Origin: Caldilineaceae bacterium
GTDB lineage: Bacteria > Chloroflexota > Anaerolineae > Caldilineales > Caldilineaceae
Direction: 5' to 3'
DNA length: 64,000 nt
Assembly (NCBI GenBank): GCA_019637685.1
Contig: JAHBVF010000007.1
Location: 124,001 to 188,000, forward strand
Below the pieces are notes generated by a model. That model did no database searches. It worked only from the letters and a program-made list of their open reading frames with translations, and was not told where the DNA came from. A program made the position numbers and the translations under genes. Below are positions 51,027-58,177 of the stretch, piece after piece (the stretch's first letter is position 1; the number at the start of each line of letters is the position of its first letter).

Positions 51027-51129
51027 TGTGGTTCTATCCCTCTATTCCTGTCGTTGCCGCCGGTCTATTCCGTCTGTTCAACAGTAGACACCACGAGCGG
51101 CAGGTTGCTTTTGCTGGTCACAAGCAGTC

Positions 51130-51159
51130 AGTATAGCAGGCGGGGCGCACTTTGTCCAA
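51130..51159 (-). promoter_or_regulatory. Predicted promoter for rpsT
   Basis: On the minus strand TTGGAC (51159-51154), 18 bp, TATACT (51135-51130), about 100 bp upstream of rpsT. Confidence 0.65.
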
Positions 51160-51177
51160 TGCAAAGGGTAGCCAAAA

Positions 51178-51813
51178 TCATTGTTTCTGTCGCGCCAACT
51201 CGGTTTTGATCACGCCGTTCATCGCCTCTTCCAGATAGGGATAGGCCAGCCAGACCGAAGCAGCACCGAAAAGTGCGCCGGTAACCGTACGCAGCCACCA
51301 GTTGCTCATACGCAGCCCAAAGAGTTGGGTAAAACCGTCCAGCGCAATCGGTATGAGAAAGAGCAGATAGACTTTGACACTGGGCGCGCGCACCCGGCGA
51401 CGAATCAGTGCGAAGATCAGCCCGGCCAACAGCACCGTCCCATAAATAGCAATATCCCGCTGACAGAGCGCGGTCTTGTAGCCGACAGTTGAATTGCCTG
51501 TGAATACCCGGCGTTCAAAAAGATTGCTGCCAGGCTTTACGCCATTGGCTTCCAAAACATTCAGACTGTAGAGCGGCTCTTCGCCAAAGAGGAAATAGCT
51601 ACGCTCGGGCAATTGGTGGCAGGCAAAGGAATAGAGGGAATAGATCGCACGGGCCGGGCGCTGGTAGCCAGCCTCGACCAGCACAGGCGCGGCTAACGGC
51701 AAAAAGAGATAGACGCCCACAGCCAGATTGATCAGCAACAGCCAGTGGCGGGCAATGCCCAGCACAATGCCATCGGCGACACGGGCAACCGCGGAGGAAG
51801 TTTGCGTAGCCAT
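51178..51813 (-). CDS. DUF2085 family membrane protein
   Basis: 211 aa with four to five membrane segments. The family marks are YSLYSFACHQLPERSYFLFGEEP and TALCQRDIAIYGTVLL, i.e. two conserved Cys motifs (CHQ.PERS and CQRD) that may bind metal. The function is unknown. It is the last gene of a minus-strand row of thiol-redox genes, 4 bp after the glutaredoxin-like gene, so a link to that pathway is possible. Confidence 0.8.
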   Translation of the reverse strand: MATQTSSAVARVADGIVLGIARHWLLLINLAVGVYLFLPLAAPVLVEAGYQRPARAIYSLYSFACHQLPERSYFLFGEEPLYSLNVLEANGVKPGSNLFERRVFTGNSTVGYKTALCQRDIAIYGTVLLAGLIFALIRRRVRAPSVKVYLLFLIPIALDGFTQLFGLRMSNWWLRTVTGALFGAASVWLAYPYLEEAMNGVIKTELARQKQ

Positions 51814-51817
51814 TGGG

Positions 51818-52108
51818 TCAGGAGACCTCTGCGGGCAGGGACGACGCGGCCGCTTCCCGAATCCGGGCGCGCAATTGGCGCTGCGTGGTGGGGGAAGTCA
51901 ACCGTATGGACAGTTCAGCACCGGCGGTATCGGCGGTTTCAATATCCACGACAGGGAAGGAGCCGGCGAGTTCCGCCAGCAATGGATCGCCCGCGTGCAG
52001 ATGGCGTTTTTCGTAGACAAATCCCAGTTCACTTTGCAGGTCGAGCAGTTCAAAGTGAAAGGCATCGCACAGACCGCAGTCATCTTTGGAGTAGAGGAAA
52101 ACGCGCAT
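51818..52108 (-). CDS. Glutaredoxin-like protein (DUF836 type)
   Basis: 96 aa. The thioredoxin-fold N-terminus VFLYSKDDCGLCDAFHFELLDL has a CxxC redox site (CGLC), and the cis-proline region appears as SFPVVDIET. The family is called glutaredoxin-like or YruB-like; its partner is unknown. It lies 10 bp after the TlpA-like gene. Confidence 0.85.
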   Translation of the reverse strand: MRVFLYSKDDCGLCDAFHFELLDLQSELGFVYEKRHLHAGDPLLAELAGSFPVVDIETADTAGAELSIRLTSPTTQRQLRARIREAAASSLPAEVS

Positions 52109-52118
52109 AGAACTCTTT

Positions 52119-52712
52119 CTAATTCGCCTGTATCTGCGTCACAAATTGGCCCAGTTGATCGCCTGTCAAGAGGCCGGTCCAGCGGGCGCTGACAATGCCC
52201 TGGCGGTCGATGAAAAGGGTGGTGGGCATAGTGCGCACGCCATACAACTTGCGCACCGCGCCAGCCTCGTCCACCAGCACCGGCATTGTCATCCCAAATT
52301 CCTCGGCAAAGGGCTGGATGGCTGCCAGCGATTCCTGGGTGTTGATTTCCAGCACCACCAAATCGGAATTTTGGTTGCTCATTGCCACCAGTTCGGGCAT
52401 TTCGGCGCGACAGGGACCGCACCAGGTGGCCCAAAAGTTGACGATCACCGGCCTGCCCTGCAACGCGGCCAGGTCCCCGCCCCGGCCGTCCTCCCAGACA
52501 AAGGCGAAGTTGGGCGCAGGCTGTCCCACTGCCACGGCAACGGGCGAAGCATCCACCACCTGTGCCACCGGGAAACCCGCGCCCAGAGCAACGGGAAATT
52601 CAGCGGGGGTGATGGGCGAAAAGGCGAGGGGAGGGGTACTATCTCCTCCAACACAGGCAGCCAGAACCAGCACAGAGACGAGCCACAAAAAGCCAATCCG
52701 CAGGCGCTTCAC
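52119..52712 (-). CDS. TlpA/ResA-like thiol-disulfide oxidoreductase lipoprotein
   Basis: 197 aa from GTG 52712, which follows GAGAGGAT; an upstream GTG at 52742 overlaps ccdA and would spoil the signal peptide. The lipoprotein signal is MKRLRIGFLWLVSVLVLAAC. The thioredoxin domain shows PAPNFAFVWEDGRGGDLAALQGRPVIVNFWATWCGPCRAEMPELVAM with WCGPC, and MPTTLFIDRQG with the cis-Pro. It keeps exported thiols reduced, probably fed by the neighbouring CcdA, for cytochrome c maturation. Confidence 0.93.
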   Translation of the reverse strand: MKRLRIGFLWLVSVLVLAACVGGDSTPPLAFSPITPAEFPVALGAGFPVAQVVDASPVAVAVGQPAPNFAFVWEDGRGGDLAALQGRPVIVNFWATWCGPCRAEMPELVAMSNQNSDLVVLEINTQESLAAIQPFAEEFGMTMPVLVDEAGAVRKLYGVRTMPTTLFIDRQGIVSARWTGLLTGDQLGQFVTQIQAN

Positions 52713-52734
52713 ATTTATCCTCTCGGCCAGAAAA

Positions 52735-53640
52735 TTATCCACGACTGTCGGAAAGAGAAGCTCCGCTGAGATAGCCGATGTAGGCGGGAATCAGCGGCAG
52801 GACACAGGGGCTGATGAAGCTGATGATTCCGGCCAGAAAAGCCAAGGGCGCAGCGCCGAATACACCCGAAGAGAACGCGGCACTGACACCAAAGGTAGCG
52901 GTGATCCAATCCTCGATATCGAAGACCAGCTCATTCAGAAAGCCGAATTGGGTGGTCAGTGCAGCCAATTGATCGCTCCACAGCAGCCAGGCCACATAAA
53001 TCAGAAAAATACCGCTGATGATACTGACGATATTGGCGTGGCGGTTCAGACGGCGCAGGAATACAGTGGCCCGGCTGAAGGCGGCACCGGTGATCAGAAA
53101 GGGCAGGCCCAGGCCCAGGCTGTAGATGGCGAGGAGGATTGCGCCCTGCCCAACGGTTGCACTGTCGCTGGCAAGAAAGAGGATACTGGCCAGAATCGGT
53201 CCCACACAGGGAACCCACCCGGCGCTGAAGCTGATGCCCATCAACGCGCTGCTGGCATAGCCCCAGCCCCGTTTGACGGTGTGCATTTCTGCGACCCGTC
53301 GTTCCGTGTACAGCAGGCCGTTGACAAAGCCCAATATATCCACCAGGGCCGTCATGGCCGGGTTGGCGGCCAGGCTGGGGTTGGACTGAATGGCATCGAT
53401 AATACGGCGCACGACGCCCAGCGTGACCAGCCCAAAGATCACCAGCATCACCGCGCCAATTTTCTGGATGGCGGGCAAATAGGCATTCAGGCTCTGTCCC
53501 AGCAGCCCGGCAGCCGAGCCAAGCAGTGTGAATACAATGCCAAAACCCAGCACAAACGAGACCGCGTGCAGGAAAGTTGTCGAACGGGTTACCCGTTTTG
53601 GGCTGGAAACCGGGGTTTGGGGGATAGCGGCCTGGGTCAT
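52735..53640 (-). CDS. ccdA: CcdA-like thiol-disulfide transporter, apparently circularly permuted
   Basis: 301 aa from ATG 53640, which follows AAGGA (a TTG at 53676 is an alternative). CcdA passes electrons from cytoplasmic thioredoxin across the membrane. In ordinary CcdA the N-terminal helix carries LAGxxSFxSPCVLPLxPxYxxYLSG. Here the protein instead starts at what is normally helix 2 (FLHAVSFVLGFGIVFTLLGSAAGLLG), goes through GISFSAGWVPCVGPILASILFLAS and IYSLGLGLPFLITGAAF, and ends with PLAFLAGIISFISPCVLPLIPAYIGYLSG. Both redox cysteines are present, in swapped order. The frame is open and tidy throughout. Confidence 0.88.
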   Translation of the reverse strand: MTQAAIPQTPVSSPKRVTRSTTFLHAVSFVLGFGIVFTLLGSAAGLLGQSLNAYLPAIQKIGAVMLVIFGLVTLGVVRRIIDAIQSNPSLAANPAMTALVDILGFVNGLLYTERRVAEMHTVKRGWGYASSALMGISFSAGWVPCVGPILASILFLASDSATVGQGAILLAIYSLGLGLPFLITGAAFSRATVFLRRLNRHANIVSIISGIFLIYVAWLLWSDQLAALTTQFGFLNELVFDIEDWITATFGVSAAFSSGVFGAAPLAFLAGIISFISPCVLPLIPAYIGYLSGASLSDSRG

Positions 53641-53774
53641 TGGGTGGTCCTTTTCGCCGTGGCTCAATACATTCAATAGGCTGTAAAATCTGGTATTACA
53701 TTCCGACAGATGTACAGTCTATGCCAAAAGCCACGTGTATGAAGTAAATTCGCCTACGAAAGAAGGCAAACTGG

Positions 53775-53877
53775 AATTAGCGCAGCGTCAACAAAGTTTT
53801 TTTGGCGTAGAAGTTCGACTTTTCAGAAAAGTCGAACTTCTGTAGTCGAATAACTTTGTTTACAGTGTAATTAGCGC
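53775..53877. mobile_element. Palindromic MITE-like element with 9-bp direct repeats
   Basis: AATTAGCGC occurs at 53775-53783 and again at 53869-53877. Between the copies is a near-complete palindrome: outer arms AACAAAGTT (53790-53798) and AACTTTGTT (53852-53860), inner arms AGAAGTTCGACTTTT and AAAAGTCGAACTTCT around a 3-nt loop. It separates ccmD from ccdA. It has no coding capacity. Confidence 0.7.
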
Positions 53878-53904
53878 GATAAGTCATCGATGGCTGTGGC
53901 TCAC

Positions 53905-54048
53905 TCACTTCTTACGCCGATCGGCCTGAAGCTGTTCTTCCAGCATCTGCACATCTTTCTCCAACGAACGCTGGCGCACCAGCATATAGACGACAAATGC
54001 ACCCACGGAAAGCCACAAAATAATCAGAGCAGCGGCCAGATAGATCAT
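53905..54048 (-). CDS. ccmD: CcmD-like small membrane protein
   Basis: 47 aa, start coupled to the ccmC stop (ATGA). One N-terminal membrane segment (MIYLAAALIILWLSVGAFVVYML) followed by a charged helix (RQRSLEKDVQMLEEQLQADRRKK). This is the size, topology and position of CcmD, which releases the heme chaperone from the CcmABC complex. Sequence identity cannot be judged for so short a protein. Confidence 0.75.
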   Translation of the reverse strand: MIYLAAALIILWLSVGAFVVYMLVRQRSLEKDVQMLEEQLQADRRKK

Positions 54049-54791
54049 TGGTAGAGTTCCTCTCGCAGGTCTTCGATTCGGGATTCCAGACCCAGTTGCC
54101 GCCAGCGGTGAAAGAAGAGAGCCAGGAAAAGAATCAGGAAACAGATGATGGAAATCATAAGAGTCTGTCCCATTGTCGCGCCGACGCTACCCACCACATC
54201 CCCGCCCTGGGATTCGGCGTTGCTCCCATTAAAAACGACCGGATGGATGGAACGAAAGATGCGGGCACTGTAATAGGTGAAGGGAACGCTCAGAAAGGCA
54301 AAGAGGGCGTAGATGGAAGCAAAACGGGCACGGGTATGCCGGTTGTCCATCCCATTGCGGAAGAGCATATAGGCCAGGTAAATCAGAATCGTGATGGTGG
54401 CCGTCGTCAGCCGGGGGTCCCACGTCCAATAGGTGTTCCAGGTGGGCTTGGCCCAAATTGAGCCGGTGACCATAATGCCGAAGGCAAAGAGCGTGCCCAC
54501 TTCTACACCGGCCTGGGCAATCCGATCCCAGACCAGCGTGCGGCGCACCAGATAGCCCACACTGCCGACAACGGAAATGAGAAAGCCAAGCGTCGCGGTG
54601 ATATTGCAGCCCATATGAAAATAGAAAATGCGTTGGGCGATCTGCTCGTCACCCGCCAGATTGGTGGCATCTTTGGCAAAGAGAAGACCGGCCCAAACCG
54701 CGACAACCATCGCCAGTCCCGCCAGCACATCCAGGGCAAGCAGGGGTGTGTACCAAGGGTCAGCTTTGCGTTGCAGTGAAGTCGTTGTCAT
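54045..54791 (-). CDS. ccmC: Heme exporter protein CcmC
   Basis: 248 aa from ATG 54791, which follows GAAGGAGC. Six membrane segments with the tryptophan-rich heme-handling motif (WAKPTWNTYWTWDPRLTT) and two flanking histidines, RIFYFHMGCN and RSIHPVV. It loads heme for cytochrome c maturation (System I). The C-terminal region is longer than usual, with a final charged helix (RWRQLGLESRIEDLREELYQ). Confidence 0.93.
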   Translation of the reverse strand: MTTTSLQRKADPWYTPLLALDVLAGLAMVVAVWAGLLFAKDATNLAGDEQIAQRIFYFHMGCNITATLGFLISVVGSVGYLVRRTLVWDRIAQAGVEVGTLFAFGIMVTGSIWAKPTWNTYWTWDPRLTTATITILIYLAYMLFRNGMDNRHTRARFASIYALFAFLSVPFTYYSARIFRSIHPVVFNGSNAESQGGDVVGSVGATMGQTLMISIICFLILFLALFFHRWRQLGLESRIEDLREELYQ

Positions 54792-54801
54792 GTTTGCTCC
54801 T

Positions 54802-55542
54802 TCAGATTCCATCCCAAATCAAATCGACGATCCAATAGGCAGCCACAAAAAAGATAGCATCGAAGACCACCAGAACCACCAGCCAGGAAACCAGCCCGCT
54901 GACTGGTCTGCCGTCCAGTATTCCCGCGGTCAGACCGACACCGGCCATAAAGACAGGAATCATCACCGGCAGCAGCAGCACCGGCAACATGGACTCTCTG
55001 GCCCGGCTGTTGGCCGTCAGCGCGGCGAAGAGAGTCCCCACCTCGCCATAGCCCAGCGTGCCCAGAAAGAGGCCCAGCAAAATCAGCGGCTGAAAAAGGT
55101 TTACATCGAACACTACCAGCAGCACGGGTAGAATGATAAGCACCATCAGAAAAAGATAGAGGAGATTGGAAAGCAATTTGCCAAAATAGATGGCGCTGGG
55201 TTCAACAGGGGCCAGAAGCAGGCCGGCCAGCGTATCCTTGTCCACCTCGGCCCCAAAGGAGCGGTGCAGCCCCAGCACACCGGCAAAGAGTATAACCACC
55301 CAGAGGATACCGGGGACAACCATGGACGATTTGGGAACCCGCAGATCAAAGGCCAGCCCAAAAATAATCACGGCCAGCAGTCCAAAGACGATCATTGTGG
55401 AGGCAACTTCTTTGGCCCGCGTCTCGGCGCGGATGTCCTTGGCCGCCACAGCCCACACCTTGCGAAGATAGGCACGCAGTCCGCCACCCGTGCGCATTTG
55501 CACTGGTCGGCCCAGCAGCCCTTCCAAAGATTCGTTGCTCAT
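54802..55542 (-). CDS. ccmB: Heme exporter protein CcmB
   Basis: 246 aa from ATG 55542, coupled to ccmA by ATGA. Six membrane segments; the family block FAGVLGLHRSFGAEVDKDTLAGLLLAPVEPSAIYFGKLLSN is clear. It is the permease of the CcmAB ABC module. The first part (YLRKVWAVAAKDIRAETRAKEV) is the typical CcmB opening. Confidence 0.93.
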   Translation of the reverse strand: MSNESLEGLLGRPVQMRTGGGLRAYLRKVWAVAAKDIRAETRAKEVASTMIVFGLLAVIIFGLAFDLRVPKSSMVVPGILWVVILFAGVLGLHRSFGAEVDKDTLAGLLLAPVEPSAIYFGKLLSNLLYLFLMVLIILPVLLVVFDVNLFQPLILLGLFLGTLGYGEVGTLFAALTANSRARESMLPVLLLPVMIPVFMAGVGLTAGILDGRPVSGLVSWLVVLVVFDAIFFVAAYWIVDLIWDGI

Positions 55543-56264
55543 CGCTGCCCCAGCACGTCTGTGCCGTCTTCGATGACACCGTCCACCAGATGGTAGACCT
55601 GATCCGCCCAGCGCTCGGCCCGATCCCAATTGTGGGTGGTGACAAGCACGGCCCGTCCGCCCCGGCGCAATTGGTCGATGAGGCCGGTGAGCACAGCCAC
55701 GCTTTCCTGATCCAGGCCGGTGTCCGGCTCATCCAGCAGCAGCACAGGCGGGTCATGGAGAATAGCCCGGCCAATTGCCAGACGCTGGATCATCCCCCGG
55801 CTGTAGGTGCGCACGGGGTCATAGCGCCGCCGCCACAGGTCCATCGCGGTCAGCACAGCTTCGATGCGGCTGTCCGGCTCCACAATATCGTACATCCGGG
55901 CAAAAAAGTGCAGATTTTCCAGCCCGCTCAAATTGTCGTAGACCAGTGGTTTGTGGCTGACCAGTCCCACATATCGGCGAATTTCGTGGCCCGCGGTGGT
56001 CAGAGGCACATTGCCCAGCCAGACTTCGCCCCGTTCGGGCGTATCCAGACCAGAGAGAATACGCAACAGTGTGGTCTTGCCTGCGCCGTTGGCCCCCAGC
56101 AGCGCAGCCACTTCACCGGCCTTTACCTCCAGCGACACACTGCGCAGGACAGGTTTGCGCCCGTAGCGCTGGGCGACATTCTGCACCCGGATGATTGTTC
56201 CCACCACTTCCGTCTCTGCTGCTTCTGTTTGTGCTCCTGCCATCGCGCCATTTCCAGCCGCCAT
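55539..56264 (-). CDS. ccmA: Heme exporter ATP-binding protein CcmA
   Basis: 241 aa from ATG 56264; GTG codons at 56288 and 56270 are alternatives. Walker A LLGANGAGKTTLLRIL, signature YSRGMIQRLAIGRA, Walker B VLLLDEPDTGLD, H-loop VTTHNWDRAE. It drives the CcmABCD complex. The N-terminal ~20 residues are Ala/Glu-rich and not conserved. First gene of the ccm group in this window. Confidence 0.92.
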   Translation of the reverse strand: MAAGNGAMAGAQTEAAETEVVGTIIRVQNVAQRYGRKPVLRSVSLEVKAGEVAALLGANGAGKTTLLRILSGLDTPERGEVWLGNVPLTTAGHEIRRYVGLVSHKPLVYDNLSGLENLHFFARMYDIVEPDSRIEAVLTAMDLWRRRYDPVRTYSRGMIQRLAIGRAILHDPPVLLLDEPDTGLDQESVAVLTGLIDQLRRGGRAVLVTTHNWDRAERWADQVYHLVDGVIEDGTDVLGQR

Positions 56265-56407
56265 TGCCACGCCTTTCCAGGCTGTCACACCTATTCACAG
56301 GCGGCCAGCATCGGTCTTTGATAGACCAAATTATACTGTATCCACAGGGGTTTGTGGAAACATTCACGATGTCCATAGGCTTTGGAAAGGGGGCGATGTG
56401 GGATGAC

Positions 56408-56746
56408 TCAGGCAAGCCCGGGGGGGAGCAGGAAAGTTCCCTCTTCGTCCCGGGGAAAGTCGATGACCTGTTCGACGGCATTCCAATTCAGGGGGCCGTA
56501 GATGTGGGGATAGATGTCGCCACTGGATTCTTCCCAGCGCACAACCGGGGCAATACGCGCTTCGTCGATGCAGATGAGCACAAATGGGCCGGGTTTTGTC
56601 GCATAGTAGCGATTTGCTACTTCCACCAATAGCTTCGGCTCGGCAGTGCAATGAATAAACCCCTCTTCGGCCAATGTATCTGCTGCGTAGGGCTTGGCCT
56701 CATCCAGGGCGTCGTAGGCGTCTTGGGAAATAATGTGATATATCAT
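56408..56746 (-). CDS. DUF952 family protein
   Basis: 112 aa. IYHIISQDAYDALDEAKPYAADTLAEEGFIHCTAEPKLLVEVANRYY is the typical DUF952 start, with the GFIHC motif; EESSGDIYPHIYGPLNWNAV is the second conserved block. The fold resembles ADP-ribosyltransferase-like proteins, but no function is known. The start overlaps the preceding stop by ATGA. Confidence 0.88.
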   Translation of the reverse strand: MIYHIISQDAYDALDEAKPYAADTLAEEGFIHCTAEPKLLVEVANRYYATKPGPFVLICIDEARIAPVVRWEESSGDIYPHIYGPLNWNAVEQVIDFPRDEEGTFLLPPGLA

Positions 56747-57399
56747 TGCGCTGCTGTCGCTACACTCCCGACAAATGGATTGTGAATTCGCTCGTGACCG
56801 ATGGTCGTTGCAGCCCCGTGTCCGGGGTAAACCGTGTAATCGTCGGGCAGGGTAAGAATTTGCGTGTGAATGCTGGCCAGCAGCGTGGGGCCATCGGCCA
56901 GGGGCAGATCGAAGCGGCCAATGCTGCCCTGAAAAAGCGTGTCGCCGCCAAAGACCAGACCCGATGAATGGTGGACAAATATCACGTGGCCCGGTGCGTG
57001 GCCGGGGGTAAAACGCACTTCGACCTCTTCCTCGCCAAATGTGATAATCTGGCCTGCCTCCAGAAATTCGTCCGGATCGTCGATGGGGTCAATGTGGCTG
57101 CTCAACCAAAGGCTGACCCGTTCCGGCGCGTCGCGCAGAATGGGCAGGTCGTCCCGGTGCAGATGAAAGGTGGCCCCTGTGGCCTGGCGAATGGGATCAA
57201 CCGCCATCACGTGATCGAAATGGGCGTGGGTATTGATAATCTTTTCGATTGTCAGCCCCATCTTCTCCACTTCCTTCAAAATGGCCCGCGGATTATCGCC
57301 GGGGTCCACAATCACACCCCGGCCCGTAACATCACAGCTCAGGATATAGCAATTCTCTTCCAGCAGCCCCACAGTCAGACCCACAACAGACAATCCCAT
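56743..57399 (-). CDS. Metallo-beta-lactamase fold hydrolase (glyoxalase II-like)
   Basis: 218 aa. Metal ligands are in THAHFDHV, TPGHAPGHV, GGDTLFQGSIGRFDLP and PGHG. The N-terminus VGLLEENCYILSCDVTGRGVIVDPGD is usual for the YcbL/glyoxalase II-like group. It hydrolyses thioesters such as hydroxyacyl-glutathione or related compounds; the substrate is not certain. The stop is coupled to the DUF952 gene. Confidence 0.9.
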   Translation of the reverse strand: MGLSVVGLTVGLLEENCYILSCDVTGRGVIVDPGDNPRAILKEVEKMGLTIEKIINTHAHFDHVMAVDPIRQATGATFHLHRDDLPILRDAPERVSLWLSSHIDPIDDPDEFLEAGQIITFGEEEVEVRFTPGHAPGHVIFVHHSSGLVFGGDTLFQGSIGRFDLPLADGPTLLASIHTQILTLPDDYTVYPGHGAATTIGHERIHNPFVGSVATAAQ

Positions 57400-57429
57400 C
57401 CCACATTTCCTTCTCGGTGAGCGACTGGT

Positions 57430-57798
57430 TCAAACGTCGCAATCGTCGCATTCATCCTGGCAAAGCCAGCGGTTGCCCCATTCCGAAATCTCCCGGATAA
57501 TAGGGGTCAATTCCTGTCCCATCTTTGTCAGACTGTATTCCACATGAGGGGGAATCGAGCTGATCTGCACCCGGCTGACCACGCCCTCGTCTTCCAACAT
57601 TTTCAGGCGGCTGCTGAGGGTGCTGGGGTTGACGCCCCCCAACTCCTCCTGCAATTCGCAGAAGCGCTTGCAGCGCGAGTCCAGCAGGTGGTGGACGATC
57701 TGTAGCGTCCATTTTTGGCCGACAATACGCGCGGCCGATTCCACAGGGCAGACCTTCAATTCGGGAAGTGTCATCGATTGTTCGAGCATTGCATACAT
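57430..57798 (-). CDS. HxlR family transcriptional regulator
   Basis: 122 aa from ATG 57798 (57789 and a longer frame to 57873 are possible). Winged helix: CPVESAARIVGQKWTLQIVHHLL, GVNPSTLSSRLKMLEDEGVVSR, YSLTKMGQELTPIIREISEWG. The N-terminal Cys (CPVE) is the redox-sensing position in several family members. The C-terminus CQDECDDCDV carries three more cysteines, which is unusual and suggests metal or thiol sensing. Confidence 0.88.
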   Translation of the reverse strand: MYAMLEQSMTLPELKVCPVESAARIVGQKWTLQIVHHLLDSRCKRFCELQEELGGVNPSTLSSRLKMLEDEGVVSRVQISSIPPHVEYSLTKMGQELTPIIREISEWGNRWLCQDECDDCDV

Positions 57799-57922
57799 CC
57801 TGTTCTGCACAGCCGGAAGAAGTCTCTCCCGCAAGCCATTCTGTAAGTGTCCAACACTCTGACAAGTTAGCACTCACTACAACAAACATAGTACTACGAC
57901 CATTCCCGAAAGTCAATTGGTG

Positions 57923-58061
57923 CGCCCAACAGGGTGTAATTCAGATTGGGGGCAACCGATTCCGGGAATCGATCAAACCTGGTGCGAATGCCTTGGATCG
58001 TCTGGTCGATTCCCGGAATCAGCATCTCATTCCCCAACTTACATTACACCCGCCCGACAGG
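57923..58061. mobile_element. Palindromic element flanked by imperfect 11-bp direct repeats
   Basis: CGCCCAACAGG (57923-57933) and CGCCCGACAGG (58051-58061) flank a 117-bp segment whose ends are complementary (GTGTAAT...ATTACAC). Inside, GATTCCGGGAATC (57958-57970) and GATTCCCGGAATC (58008-58020) are exact reverse complements, and a TTGGGG/CCCCAA pair adds to the stem. It lies in the gap between the HxlR regulator and the convergent end of the secreted-protein gene. Confidence 0.65.
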
Positions 58062-58177
58062 TTGGAAATACATAGCGGGTGGCAGGCGTTTGAATACACC
58101 GGCCACCCGCTATATTAACCGCTATACAATCCAAAACCATACGGCCAGAAGCCAGGGGTTCGGCCCGGTGGTTTGGA

